DNA of 64,000 nucleotides. It comes from Streptomyces nojiriensis (lineage in GTDB: Bacteria > Actinomycetota > Actinomycetes > Streptomycetales > Streptomycetaceae). A program made the position numbers and the translations under genes. The DNA lies in contig NZ_CP071139.1 of the NCBI RefSeq assembly GCF_017639205.1, forward strand, positions 1,798,001-1,862,000. Reading direction: 5' to 3'. Positions 7,455 through 16,294 of this stretch are shown here, one piece after another. Each line of letters begins with the position of its first letter. Within the stretch, counting starts at the first letter, position 1. The notes below the pieces were generated by a model. It made no database searches. It was not told the DNA's origin and saw only the letters and a program-made list of their open reading frames with translations.

Positions 7455-8519
7455 TCACGTCTCCCGGAGCGGTGCGTACGCCTCGGGTCCGAGGCCGAAC
7501 GTCCAGGCCACGCCCTGACGGGCCGTCCGCGTCGTCGGCGGTACCCGCAGCCAGTAGGTGCGGCTGGTGCCGTCGGGCTCCGGCGTCGAGTTGACGACCT
7601 CCACCATCACGACGGCCTCGTCGTCCGGCATGGGTATGCGCCACAGGATCCCCGTCTCGTCCCGGTGCACGGGGTCGGCCCCCGACTCCCGCAGATAGCG
7701 GTCGTACCCGTAGAACTCCAGCATCACCCGCCGGAGTTCGGCGTTCTCCTCTTCCCGGATCCGCTCCGGCGTCAGGGTGGCCAGTCCCGCCAGGAACTCG
7801 GCCGGGACGGGCATGCCCCGCCACGCGTGGAGCGCGAACCCGTCGGGGAACGCCAGCGCCGGACCGTCCCCGCGGTCCAGCCTGCCCGCCTCGTCGCGGT
7901 GCAGCTCCACCGGGCGCTCGCACAGCACGGCCAGCCGTTCGTAGGGCCACCACCAGCCGGCCGAGCGGGCCAGGACACCCAGTCCGTGCAGGGGCGCGCC
8001 CTCCCCCGTGTCGAAGGCACACAGCCAGGCCGCGTCGTGCTGCCCGAGCACCGCGTCCAGGAGCAGCAGGCGCAGCGACCGCTCCTCGGCCGCAGGGGCG
8101 GCGGCCCCGGCCGTCAACTCGTCGACGAGACCGATGCGGATCCGCTCCGCCAGGCGTTCCGTGTTCTCCCACAGGCGGCCGCCCGTCGCGCTCCAGTGCC
8201 GTCCCCAGCCCTGCGGGCCGAGCCGTCGCTGCACCCGGTCCCGCTCGGCCGCCCACGGCGCGCTGCGCACCGTCTCCCGTACGCCGCGCCCGCGCGCGGC
8301 CGGCCCGTACGGCCCGTCGTCCCCGCCGAGCAGGCGCACCGCCTCCCGGGGCGAGTCCGCCCAGACGATCCGCTCCGGCTCCACCAGGCCCGCGGCCCGG
8401 TACGCGAGCCGCACACCGGCCTCCGCGGCCGCCCGATCGGCCGGCCCGGTGGCCGCCGCGGCCCCCCGCCACACGTCGATGTCCCTCACCACGATCCCCG
8501 TTCCCCCACTGTCCGACAC
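7455..8519 (-). CDS. DUF6745-like protein of unknown function
   Basis: A 354-residue soluble protein. Recognisable stretches are HDAAWLCAFD, WWWPYERLAVLCERP, LHRDEAGRLDRGDGPALAFPDGFALHAWRGMPVP and, at the C-terminus, an MVEVVNSTPEPDG...TYWLRVPP module. These resemble DUF6745 proteins, often found near leucine-rich-repeat genes in actinobacteria. The final domain ends with CHAPTER-like constants only by position: AYAPLRET. GTG 8519 is chosen because the upstream 108-residue gene stops at 8524; GTG starts a few codons in are also possible. It lies in a two-gene operon divergent from the STM4015-STM4011 cassette, suggesting a shared system. No catalytic motif is evident. Confidence 0.62.
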   Translation of the reverse strand: MSDSGGTGIVVRDIDVWRGAAAATGPADRAAAEAGVRLAYRAAGLVEPERIVWADSPREAVRLLGGDDGPYGPAARGRGVRETVRSAPWAAERDRVQRRLGPQGWGRHWSATGGRLWENTERLAERIRIGLVDELTAGAAAPAAEERSLRLLLLDAVLGQHDAAWLCAFDTGEGAPLHGLGVLARSAGWWWPYERLAVLCERPVELHRDEAGRLDRGDGPALAFPDGFALHAWRGMPVPAEFLAGLATLTPERIREEENAELRRVMLEFYGYDRYLRESGADPVHRDETGILWRIPMPDDEAVVMVEVVNSTPEPDGTSRTYWLRVPPTTRTARQGVAWTFGLGPEAYAPLRET

Positions 8520-8523
8520 GCTG

Positions 8524-8850
8524 TCAGTCCGCCACGATCCGTACGGATCCGGGTATGTACTCCCGCTGCCGCACGACCCGGTACCAGCCCTTGGGCAGCG
8601 GTATCGCGGCGTGCTCCTCGTGCACCACCCGCCCGCCGTCCGGGAGGTGCAGCAGCAGCGGGCCGAAGGCTCCCGGTTCGCGGACGAGCCGCCCGGGCCC
8701 GAGCACGGCGTGGGCGTGCCCGGTGACCTCGCCCAGGGCGAGGACCATCCGGCCCCGCCCGTCCCGCGGCTCCTGGTCCGCGTCGGCCGCGTGCGGCGGC
8801 ACCGCCGACTCGTCGAGCGGCACGATGAGCACGTCCCCCTGCCGGTACAT
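8524..8850 (-). CDS. Conserved small protein paired with the DUF6745-like gene
   Basis: A 108-residue protein beginning MYRQGDVLIVPLDESAVP, with VLALGEVTGHAHAVLGPG, LLLHLPDGGRVVHEEHAAI and PLPKGWYRVVRQREYIPG. The GEVTGHAH and HEEHAAI segments are well-shaped beta-strand/turn motifs, and I recognise this as the small partner commonly found just before DUF6745-like genes, but no function is known to me. ATG 8850 has a purine-rich GGGGAAGGGG ribosome site. The next gene starts 5 nt after the stop. Confidence 0.65.
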   Translation of the reverse strand: MYRQGDVLIVPLDESAVPPHAADADQEPRDGRGRMVLALGEVTGHAHAVLGPGRLVREPGAFGPLLLHLPDGGRVVHEEHAAIPLPKGWYRVVRQREYIPGSVRIVAD

Positions 8851-9039
8851 GGGTGTCCCCTTCCCCCCGCGCCGCCCGGTGCGCCGCGTTCTCCTCCGAA
8901 GGTAGGGGGCAGGTCTGACAACGGCCTTCCCCCCGGCCCTCGCCCACCCCACACCCCGCCCTGCCGCTGCCCCTGTCGGTGCCCCTTGGTACAACTTGCA
9001 GCACATCGGACGCGACAGGCGAGGAACGGCGGGCACCCC

Positions 9040-9999
9040 ATGAGTTACCCCAGACACCTGAAGGAATCGTGCGGGCTGCCCGTCTTCGATTTCCCGAGCC
9101 CGGGGGACACGGACACGACCCCCCTGCCCGCGGCGGACGCCGTCGCGTGGCGGATCTCCTGCGACAGCTACGACAGCGAGGAGAGCTGGACCGAGGCGTT
9201 CGCCCGGTTCGCCGCCGCGGTCGACACCACGCTGGTCCGCGCGATCGTGGTCGGCTCCTGGGAGGAGGCCTACGAGAGCGGGCCCGAGGAGATCATCGGC
9301 GCCCTCCTCGACGCACGCCCCCGCCTGCCCGCCCTGCGGGGCCTGTTCCTCGGGGACATGGAGTCCGAGCAGTGCGAGATCTCCTGGATCAACCAGAGCG
9401 ACGTCGGCCCGCTCCTCGACGGCTTCCCGGAGCTGGAGGAGTTCGGCGTGCGCGGCGGCTCCGGGCTGGTCTTCCCCGCCGTCACGCACCACACGTTGCG
9501 CTCCCTGACCGTCGAGACCGGCGGCATGCCCGCCGAGGCCGTCCGCGGCGTCGCCGCCAGTGACCTGCCCGCCCTGGTCCACCTCGACCTGTGGCTCGGC
9601 ACGAGCGAGTACGGCGGGGATGCGGCGATCACCGACCTGGCGCCGATCCTCGACGGCGACCGGCTGCCGCGCCTGCGTCACCTGGGCCTGCGCAACAGCG
9701 ACATCCAGGACGAGATCGCCACCGCCGTCGCGTCCGCTCCCGTCGTCGCCCGCCTGGAGACCTTCGACCTGTCGATGGGCGTCCTCACCGACCAGGGCGG
9801 CGCCGCGCTGCTCTCCGGCCAGCCCCTGACGCACCTCAAGAAGCTGGACCTGCACCACAACTACCTCGGCGGGCCGCTGCGCGAGCGCCTGCAGGAGGTC
9901 CTGGGCGGCGCCGGCGTCACCCTGGACCTGGACCGCGGCCATGCCGAGGAGGACGAGGACGACGGCCGGGTCTGGCGCTACGTCGCCGTCGGCGAGTAG
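9040..9999 (+). CDS. STM4015 family leucine-rich-repeat protein
   Basis: A 319-residue protein with irregular leucine-rich repeats in its second half (LPALVHLDLWLG, LPRLRHLGLRNSDIQDE, VARLETFDLSMGVLTDQGG, LTHLKKLDLHHNYLGG) and an acidic tail. The N-terminal part (LKESCGLPVFDFPSPG, VAWRISCDSYDSEESW) is the conserved STM4015 entry. LRRs usually bind protein or peptide partners; the partner is not known. It is the first gene of a five-gene cassette in the same order as the STM4015-STM4011 family set. ATG 9040 is preceded by GAGGAACGG. Confidence 0.85.
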   Translation: MSYPRHLKESCGLPVFDFPSPGDTDTTPLPAADAVAWRISCDSYDSEESWTEAFARFAAAVDTTLVRAIVVGSWEEAYESGPEEIIGALLDARPRLPALRGLFLGDMESEQCEISWINQSDVGPLLDGFPELEEFGVRGGSGLVFPAVTHHTLRSLTVETGGMPAEAVRGVAASDLPALVHLDLWLGTSEYGGDAAITDLAPILDGDRLPRLRHLGLRNSDIQDEIATAVASAPVVARLETFDLSMGVLTDQGGAALLSGQPLTHLKKLDLHHNYLGGPLRERLQEVLGGAGVTLDLDRGHAEEDEDDGRVWRYVAVGE

Positions 10000-10009
10000 C
10001 GCACGGGCC

Positions 10010-11134
10010 ATGACGGACCACGCACCACCGCCGCGCTGGGCGGTCGTCGGCAACCCGGAGAACCGGCGCGTCGCCCTGTTCTCCGGGGCGGTGCGCGATG
10101 CCGGGCTGCCCGCTCCGCGCATCGTGCCCTGGACGGACGTCCTGCGCGGGGGCGGCGCCGCCTTCGCCGCCGACGAGATCGTACGGATCGAGTCGCCCGG
10201 GGAGAACGCCGAGGTCGACCGGCTCCTGCGCGGCGCCGGTGACCCCACCCGGGTGGAGGGCGGGGCCCGCTGGTACGCCGCCTTCACGGCGGCCGTCCGG
10301 ACGCTGACCGGCGGCCGGCGCCTCGACGACCCGGACGAGCTGGCCGTCCTCTTCGACAAGCGGCTCTGCCACGAGGCCCTCGCCCACGCCGGGGTCCCCG
10401 TTCCGCGGTCGCCGACCTCCGGCGGCAAGGCTCCGGTGCGCGGCTGGGACGACGTACGGGCCCTCATGGCCGCGCACGGCATGCCGCGGGTGTTCCTGAA
10501 GCCGGCCCACGGCTCCTCGGCTTCCGGTGTCGTCGCCGTCGAGACGGCCGGCGGGGGCCGGATCCGGGCGACCACCTCCGTGGAGAGCGCGCAGGGCGGC
10601 CGGCTGCACAACTCGCTGCGGGTACGGCGCCTCACGCGCGAGCCGGAGGTCGCCGCGCTGGTCGACGCCCTCGCCCCCGACGGACTCCACCTCGAACGGT
10701 GGTGGCCCAAGGCCTCCCTCGGGGACGGGTCGGCCGACCTGCGCGTGGTCGTGGTGGCCGGCCGGGCCACCCACGCCGTGGTCCGCACCAGCCGGACCCC
10801 CATGACCAACCTCCATCTCGGCGGGCGGCGCGGCGACCTCGCCGCCGCCGTCCGGGCCGCGGGCCCCGCCTGGGCCGAGGCCCTGCGGACCTGCGAGCGG
10901 GCCGCGGCCTGCTTCCCGGGCACCCTGTGCGTCGGTGTCGACCTGCTGCCCGCCGTCGGCTGGCGCCGGTTCGCCGTCGCCGAGGTCAACGCCTTCGGCG
11001 ACCTCCTGCCGGGCCTGACCGGACTGCCCGGCAGCGGCGCCGAGGGCCAGGACACCTATGCCGCGCAAGTGGCCGCCGCCATCCGAAGACACGTACAGCA
11101 CCACCCCACGAGGAACCACCGTGCACCCGCCTGA
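10010..11134 (+). CDS. STM4014 family ATP-grasp-like protein
   Basis: A 374-residue protein whose central region looks like an ATP-grasp fold: CHEALAHAGVPVPRSP, RVFLKPAHGSSASGVVAVE (ATP Lys and glycine-rich loop), then ADLRVVVVAGRATHAVVRTS and a metal-site-like region FAVAEVNAFGDLLPGL (E-x-N). ATP-grasp enzymes ligate a carboxylate to an amine or thiol; the substrate here is unknown. ATG 10010 lies 10 nt after the STM4015 stop. The 3' end overlaps the next gene by 14 nt, indicating tight co-translation within the cassette. Confidence 0.83.
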   Translation: MTDHAPPPRWAVVGNPENRRVALFSGAVRDAGLPAPRIVPWTDVLRGGGAAFAADEIVRIESPGENAEVDRLLRGAGDPTRVEGGARWYAAFTAAVRTLTGGRRLDDPDELAVLFDKRLCHEALAHAGVPVPRSPTSGGKAPVRGWDDVRALMAAHGMPRVFLKPAHGSSASGVVAVETAGGGRIRATTSVESAQGGRLHNSLRVRRLTREPEVAALVDALAPDGLHLERWWPKASLGDGSADLRVVVVAGRATHAVVRTSRTPMTNLHLGGRRGDLAAAVRAAGPAWAEALRTCERAAACFPGTLCVGVDLLPAVGWRRFAVAEVNAFGDLLPGLTGLPGSGAEGQDTYAAQVAAAIRRHVQHHPTRNHRAPA

Positions 11135-11972
11135 GACCCCCGCGCCCCCGCCCCCGCTCCCCGACATGAACGAGGTCGTCGGCCGCGACGACCTGCTCCT
11201 GCTCACCCTGGACACCCTGCGCCACGACGTCGCCGTCGAACTGGCCGCCGCCGGACGCATTCCGAACCTGGCCCGGCACCTGCCCGGGGGCGTCTGGGAG
11301 GAGCGGCACGCCCCCGGCAGCTTCACCTACGCCTCCCATCAGGCGATGTTCGCCGGCTTCCTGCCCACCCCCGCCCGGCCCGGCCCGCACCCCCGGCTGT
11401 TCGCCGCCCGCTTCGCGGGCAGCGAGAGCACCGCCGGCCGCACGTACGTCTTCGACACTCCCGACCTGGTGTCGGGCCTCGCCGCGGCCGGATACCGCAC
11501 GGTGTGCGTCGGTGGCGTCGGCTTCTTCAACAAGCAGGGCGCGCTGGGCGACGTGCTCCCCGGCATGTTCCAGGAGAGCCACTGGGAACCGGCCTTCGGG
11601 GTCGCGTCACCGACCTCCTTCGAGGCACAGGTCGAGCGGGCCGAACAGGTCGTGGCCGCGCTCCCCGCCGACCAGAGGCTGTTCCTCTTCGTCAACGCCT
11701 CCGCGCTGCACCAGCCCAACTGGTTCCACCTCGCCGGCGCCACCGCCGAAGCGGGCGACACGCGCGCCACCCACGCCGCCGCCCTCGAATACATCGACCG
11801 GCACATCGGCCGGCTCCTGACCGCCATGAGCTCCCGCCGCCGCTGCTTCGCGATCGTCTGCTCCGACCACGGCACCACCTACGGCGACGGCGGCTACACC
11901 GGCCACCGCCTCGCCCACGAGGCCGTCTGGACCGTGCCGTACGCCCACTTCTTCCTGGAGCCGTCCGCATGA
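11121..11972 (+). CDS. STM4013/SEN3800 family hydrolase (alkaline phosphatase/sulfatase fold)
   Basis: A 283-residue protein of the alkaline-phosphatase superfamily. The N-terminal LLLLTLDTLRHDV matches the metal-binding DTLRxD signature of sulfatases and phosphodiesterases. Further metal ligands are likely in ERHAPGSFTYASHQAMF (Thr/Ser nucleophile region) and CSDHGTTYGDGGYTGHRLAHE. GTG 11121 is chosen because GAGGAAC lies just upstream; ATG 11166 would delete the leader but keep the metal motif. The 3' end overlaps the next start by 4 nt (ATGA). The substrate is unknown. Confidence 0.84.
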   Translation: MHPPETPAPPPPLPDMNEVVGRDDLLLLTLDTLRHDVAVELAAAGRIPNLARHLPGGVWEERHAPGSFTYASHQAMFAGFLPTPARPGPHPRLFAARFAGSESTAGRTYVFDTPDLVSGLAAAGYRTVCVGGVGFFNKQGALGDVLPGMFQESHWEPAFGVASPTSFEAQVERAEQVVAALPADQRLFLFVNASALHQPNWFHLAGATAEAGDTRATHAAALEYIDRHIGRLLTAMSSRRRCFAIVCSDHGTTYGDGGYTGHRLAHEAVWTVPYAHFFLEPSA

Positions 11973-13330
11973 GCGCCCCCGCACCCGCCCCGCTCGCGCC
12001 CACCCCGCCGCCGGGCCGCCCGTACAGCGCCTACGTGTACGCCTACCCCCACAAGACCGCCTACCGGCCGCTGCCCGAGCCGCCCGCCCTGCGGGACCTG
12101 TGGCACGGCGAACGCAAGGACGCCCTCTCCCTCTACCTCCACATACCCTTCTGCGAGGTCCGCTGCGGCTTCTGCAACCTGTTCACCCGCATCGGCGCCC
12201 CCGACGGGCTCACCGGCCGCTACCTCGACGCCCTGGAGCGCCAGGCCACCGCCGTCCGCGACGCCCTCGGCGACGACGGCCCGGTCTCCTTCGCCAACGC
12301 CGCCTTCGGCGGCGGGACGCCCACCTTCCTGACGGCCCCCGAACTGGAACGGCTCTGCGACATCGCCGAGCAGCGGATGGGAGCCGACCTGCGCGCCGTC
12401 CCGCTGTCCGTGGAGACGTCCCCCGCCACCGCCACCGCCGACCGGCTCGCCGTCCTCGCCGAGCGCGGCGCCACCCGCGTCAGCATCGGCGTCCAGAGCT
12501 TCGTCGCCGAGGAGGCCCGGGCGGCCGTGCGCCCCCAGCGCCGCGCCGATGTCGAGGCGGCGCTCGGCCGCATCCGCGACGCCCGCGTCCCCGTCCTCAA
12601 CATCGACCTCATCTACGGCATCGACGGCCAGACCCCCGCCACCTGGCGCACCTCCCTGGACGCCGCCCTGGCCTGGCGCCCCGAGGAGCTCTACCTGTAC
12701 CCCCTGTACGTCCGCCCCCTCACCGGACTCGCCCGGCGCACCGCGCTGACCGACCGGGCCTGGGACGAGCAGCGTCTGAGCCTCTACCGGCAGGGCCGCG
12801 ACCACCTCCTCGCGCACGGCTACGAGCAGGTGTCGATGCGCATGTTCCGGCTGGCCGGTACGGCGCCCCAGGGCCCGGACGACCACGCCTGCCAGACGGA
12901 CGGCATGATCGGCCTCGGCTGCGGCGCCCGTTCCTACACCTCCGCGCTGCACTATTCGTTCGACTACGCCGTCGACATGGGCGAGATCCGCGGGATCATC
13001 GACGACTACACCGCCACCGACGACTTCACCCGCGCCGTCCACGGCCGGCCCACCAACGGCGACGAGGCGCGCCGCCGCCACCTCCTCCAGTCGCTGCTCC
13101 AGGCGCAGGGCATGCCGGTCGCCGACTACCGGGAGCGGTTCGGCGCCGATCCGCACGAGGACTTCCCCGCCGAACTGGCCGCGTTCGCCGCCCGCGGCTG
13201 GCTCGACCAGGACGGCACGGGCCCGCTCCTGCGCCTCACCCCCGAGGGCCTGGCCCACTCCGACGCGCTCGGCCCCGAGCTGTTCTCACCGGCCGTACGG
13301 GCCGCCATGGCCGCCTACGAGGCCAAGTAG
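11969..13330 (+). CDS. STM4012 family radical SAM protein (HemN-like)
   Basis: A 453-residue radical SAM enzyme. LYLHIPFCEVRCGFCNLF carries the CxxxCxxC motif for the 4Fe-4S cluster, with HIPFC typical of HemN/HemW-like enzymes. FGGGTPTFL and VSIGVQSF are the following SAM-binding elements, and the C-terminal half has the HemN-like tail (LGCGARSYT, DDYTATDDFTRAV). HemN relatives do oxidative decarboxylation, methyl transfer or haem trafficking, so the reaction cannot be assigned. ATG 11969 overlaps the upstream stop. Confidence 0.86.
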   Translation: MSAPAPAPLAPTPPPGRPYSAYVYAYPHKTAYRPLPEPPALRDLWHGERKDALSLYLHIPFCEVRCGFCNLFTRIGAPDGLTGRYLDALERQATAVRDALGDDGPVSFANAAFGGGTPTFLTAPELERLCDIAEQRMGADLRAVPLSVETSPATATADRLAVLAERGATRVSIGVQSFVAEEARAAVRPQRRADVEAALGRIRDARVPVLNIDLIYGIDGQTPATWRTSLDAALAWRPEELYLYPLYVRPLTGLARRTALTDRAWDEQRLSLYRQGRDHLLAHGYEQVSMRMFRLAGTAPQGPDDHACQTDGMIGLGCGARSYTSALHYSFDYAVDMGEIRGIIDDYTATDDFTRAVHGRPTNGDEARRRHLLQSLLQAQGMPVADYRERFGADPHEDFPAELAAFAARGWLDQDGTGPLLRLTPEGLAHSDALGPELFSPAVRAAMAAYEAK

Positions 13331-13335
13331 CCGCC

Positions 13336-14235
13336 GTGGACCTCACCCTGCTCTACCGCGGCCCGCTCGCCTCCTGCGACTACGACTGCCCGTACTGCCC
13401 CTTCGCCAAGCGGCGCGACACCACGGCCCAGCTGCGCGCCGACCGGGCCGCCCTCGAGCGGTTCACCGGCTGGGCGCGCTCCCGGGCCGGGGAGGACCGG
13501 CTCTCCCTGCTGTTCACCCCGTGGGGCGAGGGGCTCGTCCGCTCCTGGTACCGCCGCGCCCTCGTCGACCTCTCGCACCAGCCGCACGTCGACCGCGTCG
13601 CCATCCAGACCAACCTCAGCTGCCGCACGGACTGGCTCGCCGAGGCCGACCCCGCCACGCTCGCCCTGTGGTGCACCTACCACCCCGGGCAGACCCCGTT
13701 CGACCGCTTCCTGGGCAAGCTGCGCGACCTCGCCGGCCGGGGCATCCGCCACAGCGTCGGCATCGTCGGGCTCCCCGAGAACCTGGAGCACGCCCGCAGG
13801 CTGCGCGCCGCGCTGCCCGCCCACGTGTACCTGTGGGTGAACGCGGCCGACGGCCACACCTACACCGACGCCGAGGCCGACACGTGGACCGCCCTCGACC
13901 CGCTGTTCCCGTACAGCCGGCACCCGCACCGTTCCGCCGGACTGCCGTGCCGCACCGGCGAGTCGGTGGTCTCGGTGGACGGCGACGGCACGGTCCGCCG
14001 CTGCCACTTCGTCCGCGCCGAGCTCGGCAACCTCTACGACGACTCCTACCGGACCGCGCTCGGCCCGCGTCCGTGCCCGCTGGCCACCTGCGACTGCCAC
14101 ATCGGCTACGTCCACCTGGAGACGCTGCCGCTCTACGACGTCTTCGCGGGCGGTGTCCTGGAACGCGTCCCGGCGACCGGTACGCCCCCGCTCCCCCTGG
14201 TCCCCCTGCTCAGGAGGCCCCCGGCAGCCGGCTGA
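13336..14235 (+). CDS. STM4011 family radical SAM protein
   Basis: A 299-residue radical SAM enzyme starting at GTG 13336 (VDLTLLYRGPLASCDYDC). CDYDCPYCPF supplies the CxxxCxxC cluster ligands. The C-terminal region has several Cys (LPCRTGESVVSVDGDG, VRRCHFV, CPLATCDCHIGY), the layout of a SPASM-like auxiliary iron-sulfur domain; such domains often mark peptide-modifying radical SAM enzymes. The last gene of the cassette, it starts 5 nt after STM4012 and ends overlapping the convergent amidohydrolase remnant by 26 nt. Confidence 0.85.
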   Translation: MDLTLLYRGPLASCDYDCPYCPFAKRRDTTAQLRADRAALERFTGWARSRAGEDRLSLLFTPWGEGLVRSWYRRALVDLSHQPHVDRVAIQTNLSCRTDWLAEADPATLALWCTYHPGQTPFDRFLGKLRDLAGRGIRHSVGIVGLPENLEHARRLRAALPAHVYLWVNAADGHTYTDAEADTWTALDPLFPYSRHPHRSAGLPCRTGESVVSVDGDGTVRRCHFVRAELGNLYDDSYRTALGPRPCPLATCDCHIGYVHLETLPLYDVFAGGVLERVPATGTPPLPLVPLLRRPPAAG

Positions 14236-15132
14236 CCACCCGCCCGCCGGCCACGACCAGCCGGACCGAACGCAGCGCGGCGAGGTCGGCGAGCGGATCC
14301 CCGTCCACCACCAGCAGATCGGCCCGGAGCCCGGCCGCCGGCCGGCCGGTGTCGCCGCCGATCCCCAGGGCCCGTGCCGCGCCCGTCGTGGCCAGGTCGA
14401 CGACCTCGGCCGGATCCAGCCCGATGTGCTCGAAGAACTCCAGACTGGAGACGAAGGCGTCGAAGACGGCGTGCGGGACGCCCGCGTCCGTCCCGGGCAG
14501 CAGCCGTACGCCGCGCTCCGCCATCCAGCGGAGCCGTCCGAACATCTCCTCGGCCCGCTCACGGCCGAACCGCTCGGCGAATCCCCGCCAATCGGGGCTC
14601 GCCGCAGGGCAGACGGCGATGCCGCGCGCCGCGATGGCGTCGACCACGTCCTCCCGTACGTCGAACCCCGTCCGCCCCATCCACGTGCAGTGCTCGATGC
14701 CGTCGACCCCGGCGGCCACGGCGGCGGCGATGCCCTCGGTCCCGTGCGCGTGGACGGCCACCGGCAGCCCGAGGCTCCGCGCCTCCGCGACGATCAGGCG
14801 AGCAACCTGCCGGCCCGGTCGGCCATCGCGGCGTGGAGCTCGGCGTCCGAGGCGGCCTGGAGGCCGGCCACGGGGTCGGGGCCGGCGTCGAGCGCGAGAT
14901 GGACGTGGGAGTCGATCAGGCCCGGGAGCAAGGTGCCCTCGGGGAAGGCCAGTCGGGGAACCCCGGGCCCGGCCTGCGCCTCGACCTCCGCGCGCGGCCC
15001 GACCGCCACGATCAGGCCCCCGTCGCACAGGACGGCCCCGTCCGGGACCACCCGGCCTCCCGGACCCGCCACCATCCGACCCGCCGACAACACCGTCCGC
15101 ACGATGCCCCTTCCCGTGGTCGAGGTCGTCAT
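14210..15132 (-). pseudogene. Amidohydrolase with internal deletion and frameshift
   Basis: The N-terminal reading from ATG 15132 has an amidohydrolase start with the metal site LPGLIDSHVHLALDAG, then stops at 14794 (ADRAGRLLA). A different frame resumes at once with QVARLIVAEARSLGLPVAVHAHGT, HCTWMGRTG, GVRLLPGTDAGVPH and the usual C-terminus ADLLVVDGDPLADLAAL. Intact imidazolonepropionase-like amidohydrolases are about 400 residues, with roughly 80 residues between these two blocks (TTVRDLG ... metal Lys region). That middle part is missing at about 14794-14815. The gene is therefore an inactive remnant rather than one with a simple sequencing indel. Confidence 0.75.
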
Positions 15133-15164
15133 CCTCTCCCGGACCCCACCGGTACGCTATAAAA

Positions 15165-15178
15165 TTAGGTTTACCTAA
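15165..15178. promoter_or_regulatory. Iron box (DmdR/IdeR-like) upstream of cchJ
   Basis: TTAGGTTTACCTAA is an inverted repeat (TTAGGT-2 nt-ACCTAA) with the half-site of DmdR/IdeR iron boxes, though the arms are closer than in the 19-bp consensus. It lies 25 bp before the cchJ ATG beside an AT-rich TATAAAA run, where a repressor would block transcription when iron is plentiful. Confidence 0.75.
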
Positions 15179-15202
15179 CTTCCGCTGCCGCCAGGAGACT
15201 TG

Positions 15203-16294
15203 ATGCTTTCGGACACCGTCTTCGCCGCATACGGGCTGCCCGGTGAGCCGGGGTCCGAGGAGTTCTGGGCGGCGGCCGCGGGGCCCAGATCGGTGCCCGC
15301 CGACGGCGGCGGCTGGACGACCCTGTTCCTGTGGCGGGGCGCCGCGGCCCGGATCGGCTTCGAGAGCTGGTCGCCGGAGCTCGCCCTGCGCCGCTGGGGT
15401 GGTACGGACTGCTGGTACGCCGAGGTCCGGATGCCCGCGCGGCTGCGGGTGACGTACCGGTTCCTCGTGGGCGAGACCGCGTACGCCGACCCGTTCAACC
15501 CGGAGGGGGCAGGCGGTGACCGGTCCGTCGCCGCCACCCCGGACGCTCCGGCCCAGCCGCACTGGCCCGCGTTCCGGGCCGACGCCGACGATGTACTGCC
15601 CCTCCCCCGGACCCGGGTCCGCTGGGCCAGCGAGCGGCTCGGCGGGCGGCGGACCGTACGGGTCCACCCGGCGGGCGGCGGCGGGCCCGTGGTGCTGCTG
15701 CTGGACGGGGACGACTGGCTGTACCTGCACCCGGCCATGACCGCATTCGACTCCGCCGTCGCCGGCGGCGAGATGCCCCCCGTCACCCTCGTCTTCCTGC
15801 CGACGAGGGACCGGGAGGCCGAGTTCGGGTGCCGGCCGGAGCTGTGGGAGGCGGTCCGGGACGAACTGCTGCCGCTGGTCGGGGAGTCCGGCGTACCCGT
15901 GGACGGGGACCGCCTGGTGGTCGCCGGACAGAGCCTGGGCGGGCTGAGCGCGGTGTACGCGGCCCTGGAGTTCCCGGACCTGGTGTCCCGGGTCGCCTGC
16001 CAGTCGGCCTCGCTGTGGTGGACACCCGGCGCCGTGCGGTCGGCGGACCCCCTCGGCGGCCCGGTCGGCGGCTCCGTCGCCGCACGCCTGCGCGAGCGCC
16101 CCGACCTGTCCGGCCTGCGGATCGCCTTCGACGTGGGGGAACACGAGACGCGGATGCTGCCCCACTGCGAGCTGGTCGAGACCCTGGCCGAGCGGGCCGG
16201 CGCGACCGTGCGGACCTCCCGGTCGGCGTCGGGCCACGACCGTGCGGGCTGGCGCCAGGCCCTGCTCCGGGACGTGGCCTGGGCGCTCGGCTAG
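15203..16294 (+). CDS. cchJ: Siderophore esterase CchJ (Fes/enterochelin-esterase family)
   Basis: A 363-residue alpha/beta-hydrolase. Residues about 1-130 form the early-set N-terminal domain of Fes-type esterases (YGLPGEPGSEEFWAA, YRFLVGETAYADPFNP). The hydrolase part has GQSLGGLSAVYAALEFP (nucleophile Ser) and GHDRAGWRQAL (catalytic His, GGHDW-like). Fes enzymes hydrolyse siderophore ester bonds; in coelichelin biosynthesis CchJ is the esterase of the cluster and the NRPS has no thioesterase domain. ATG 15203 is chosen over TTG 15200 because AGGAG lies 5 nt before it. The iron box at 15165 suggests iron repression. Its TAG stop is supplied by the inverted-repeat element at 16291. Confidence 0.88.
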   Translation: MLSDTVFAAYGLPGEPGSEEFWAAAAGPRSVPADGGGWTTLFLWRGAAARIGFESWSPELALRRWGGTDCWYAEVRMPARLRVTYRFLVGETAYADPFNPEGAGGDRSVAATPDAPAQPHWPAFRADADDVLPLPRTRVRWASERLGGRRTVRVHPAGGGGPVVLLLDGDDWLYLHPAMTAFDSAVAGGEMPPVTLVFLPTRDREAEFGCRPELWEAVRDELLPLVGESGVPVDGDRLVVAGQSLGGLSAVYAALEFPDLVSRVACQSASLWWTPGAVRSADPLGGPVGGSVAARLRERPDLSGLRIAFDVGEHETRMLPHCELVETLAERAGATVRTSRSASGHDRAGWRQALLRDVAWALG

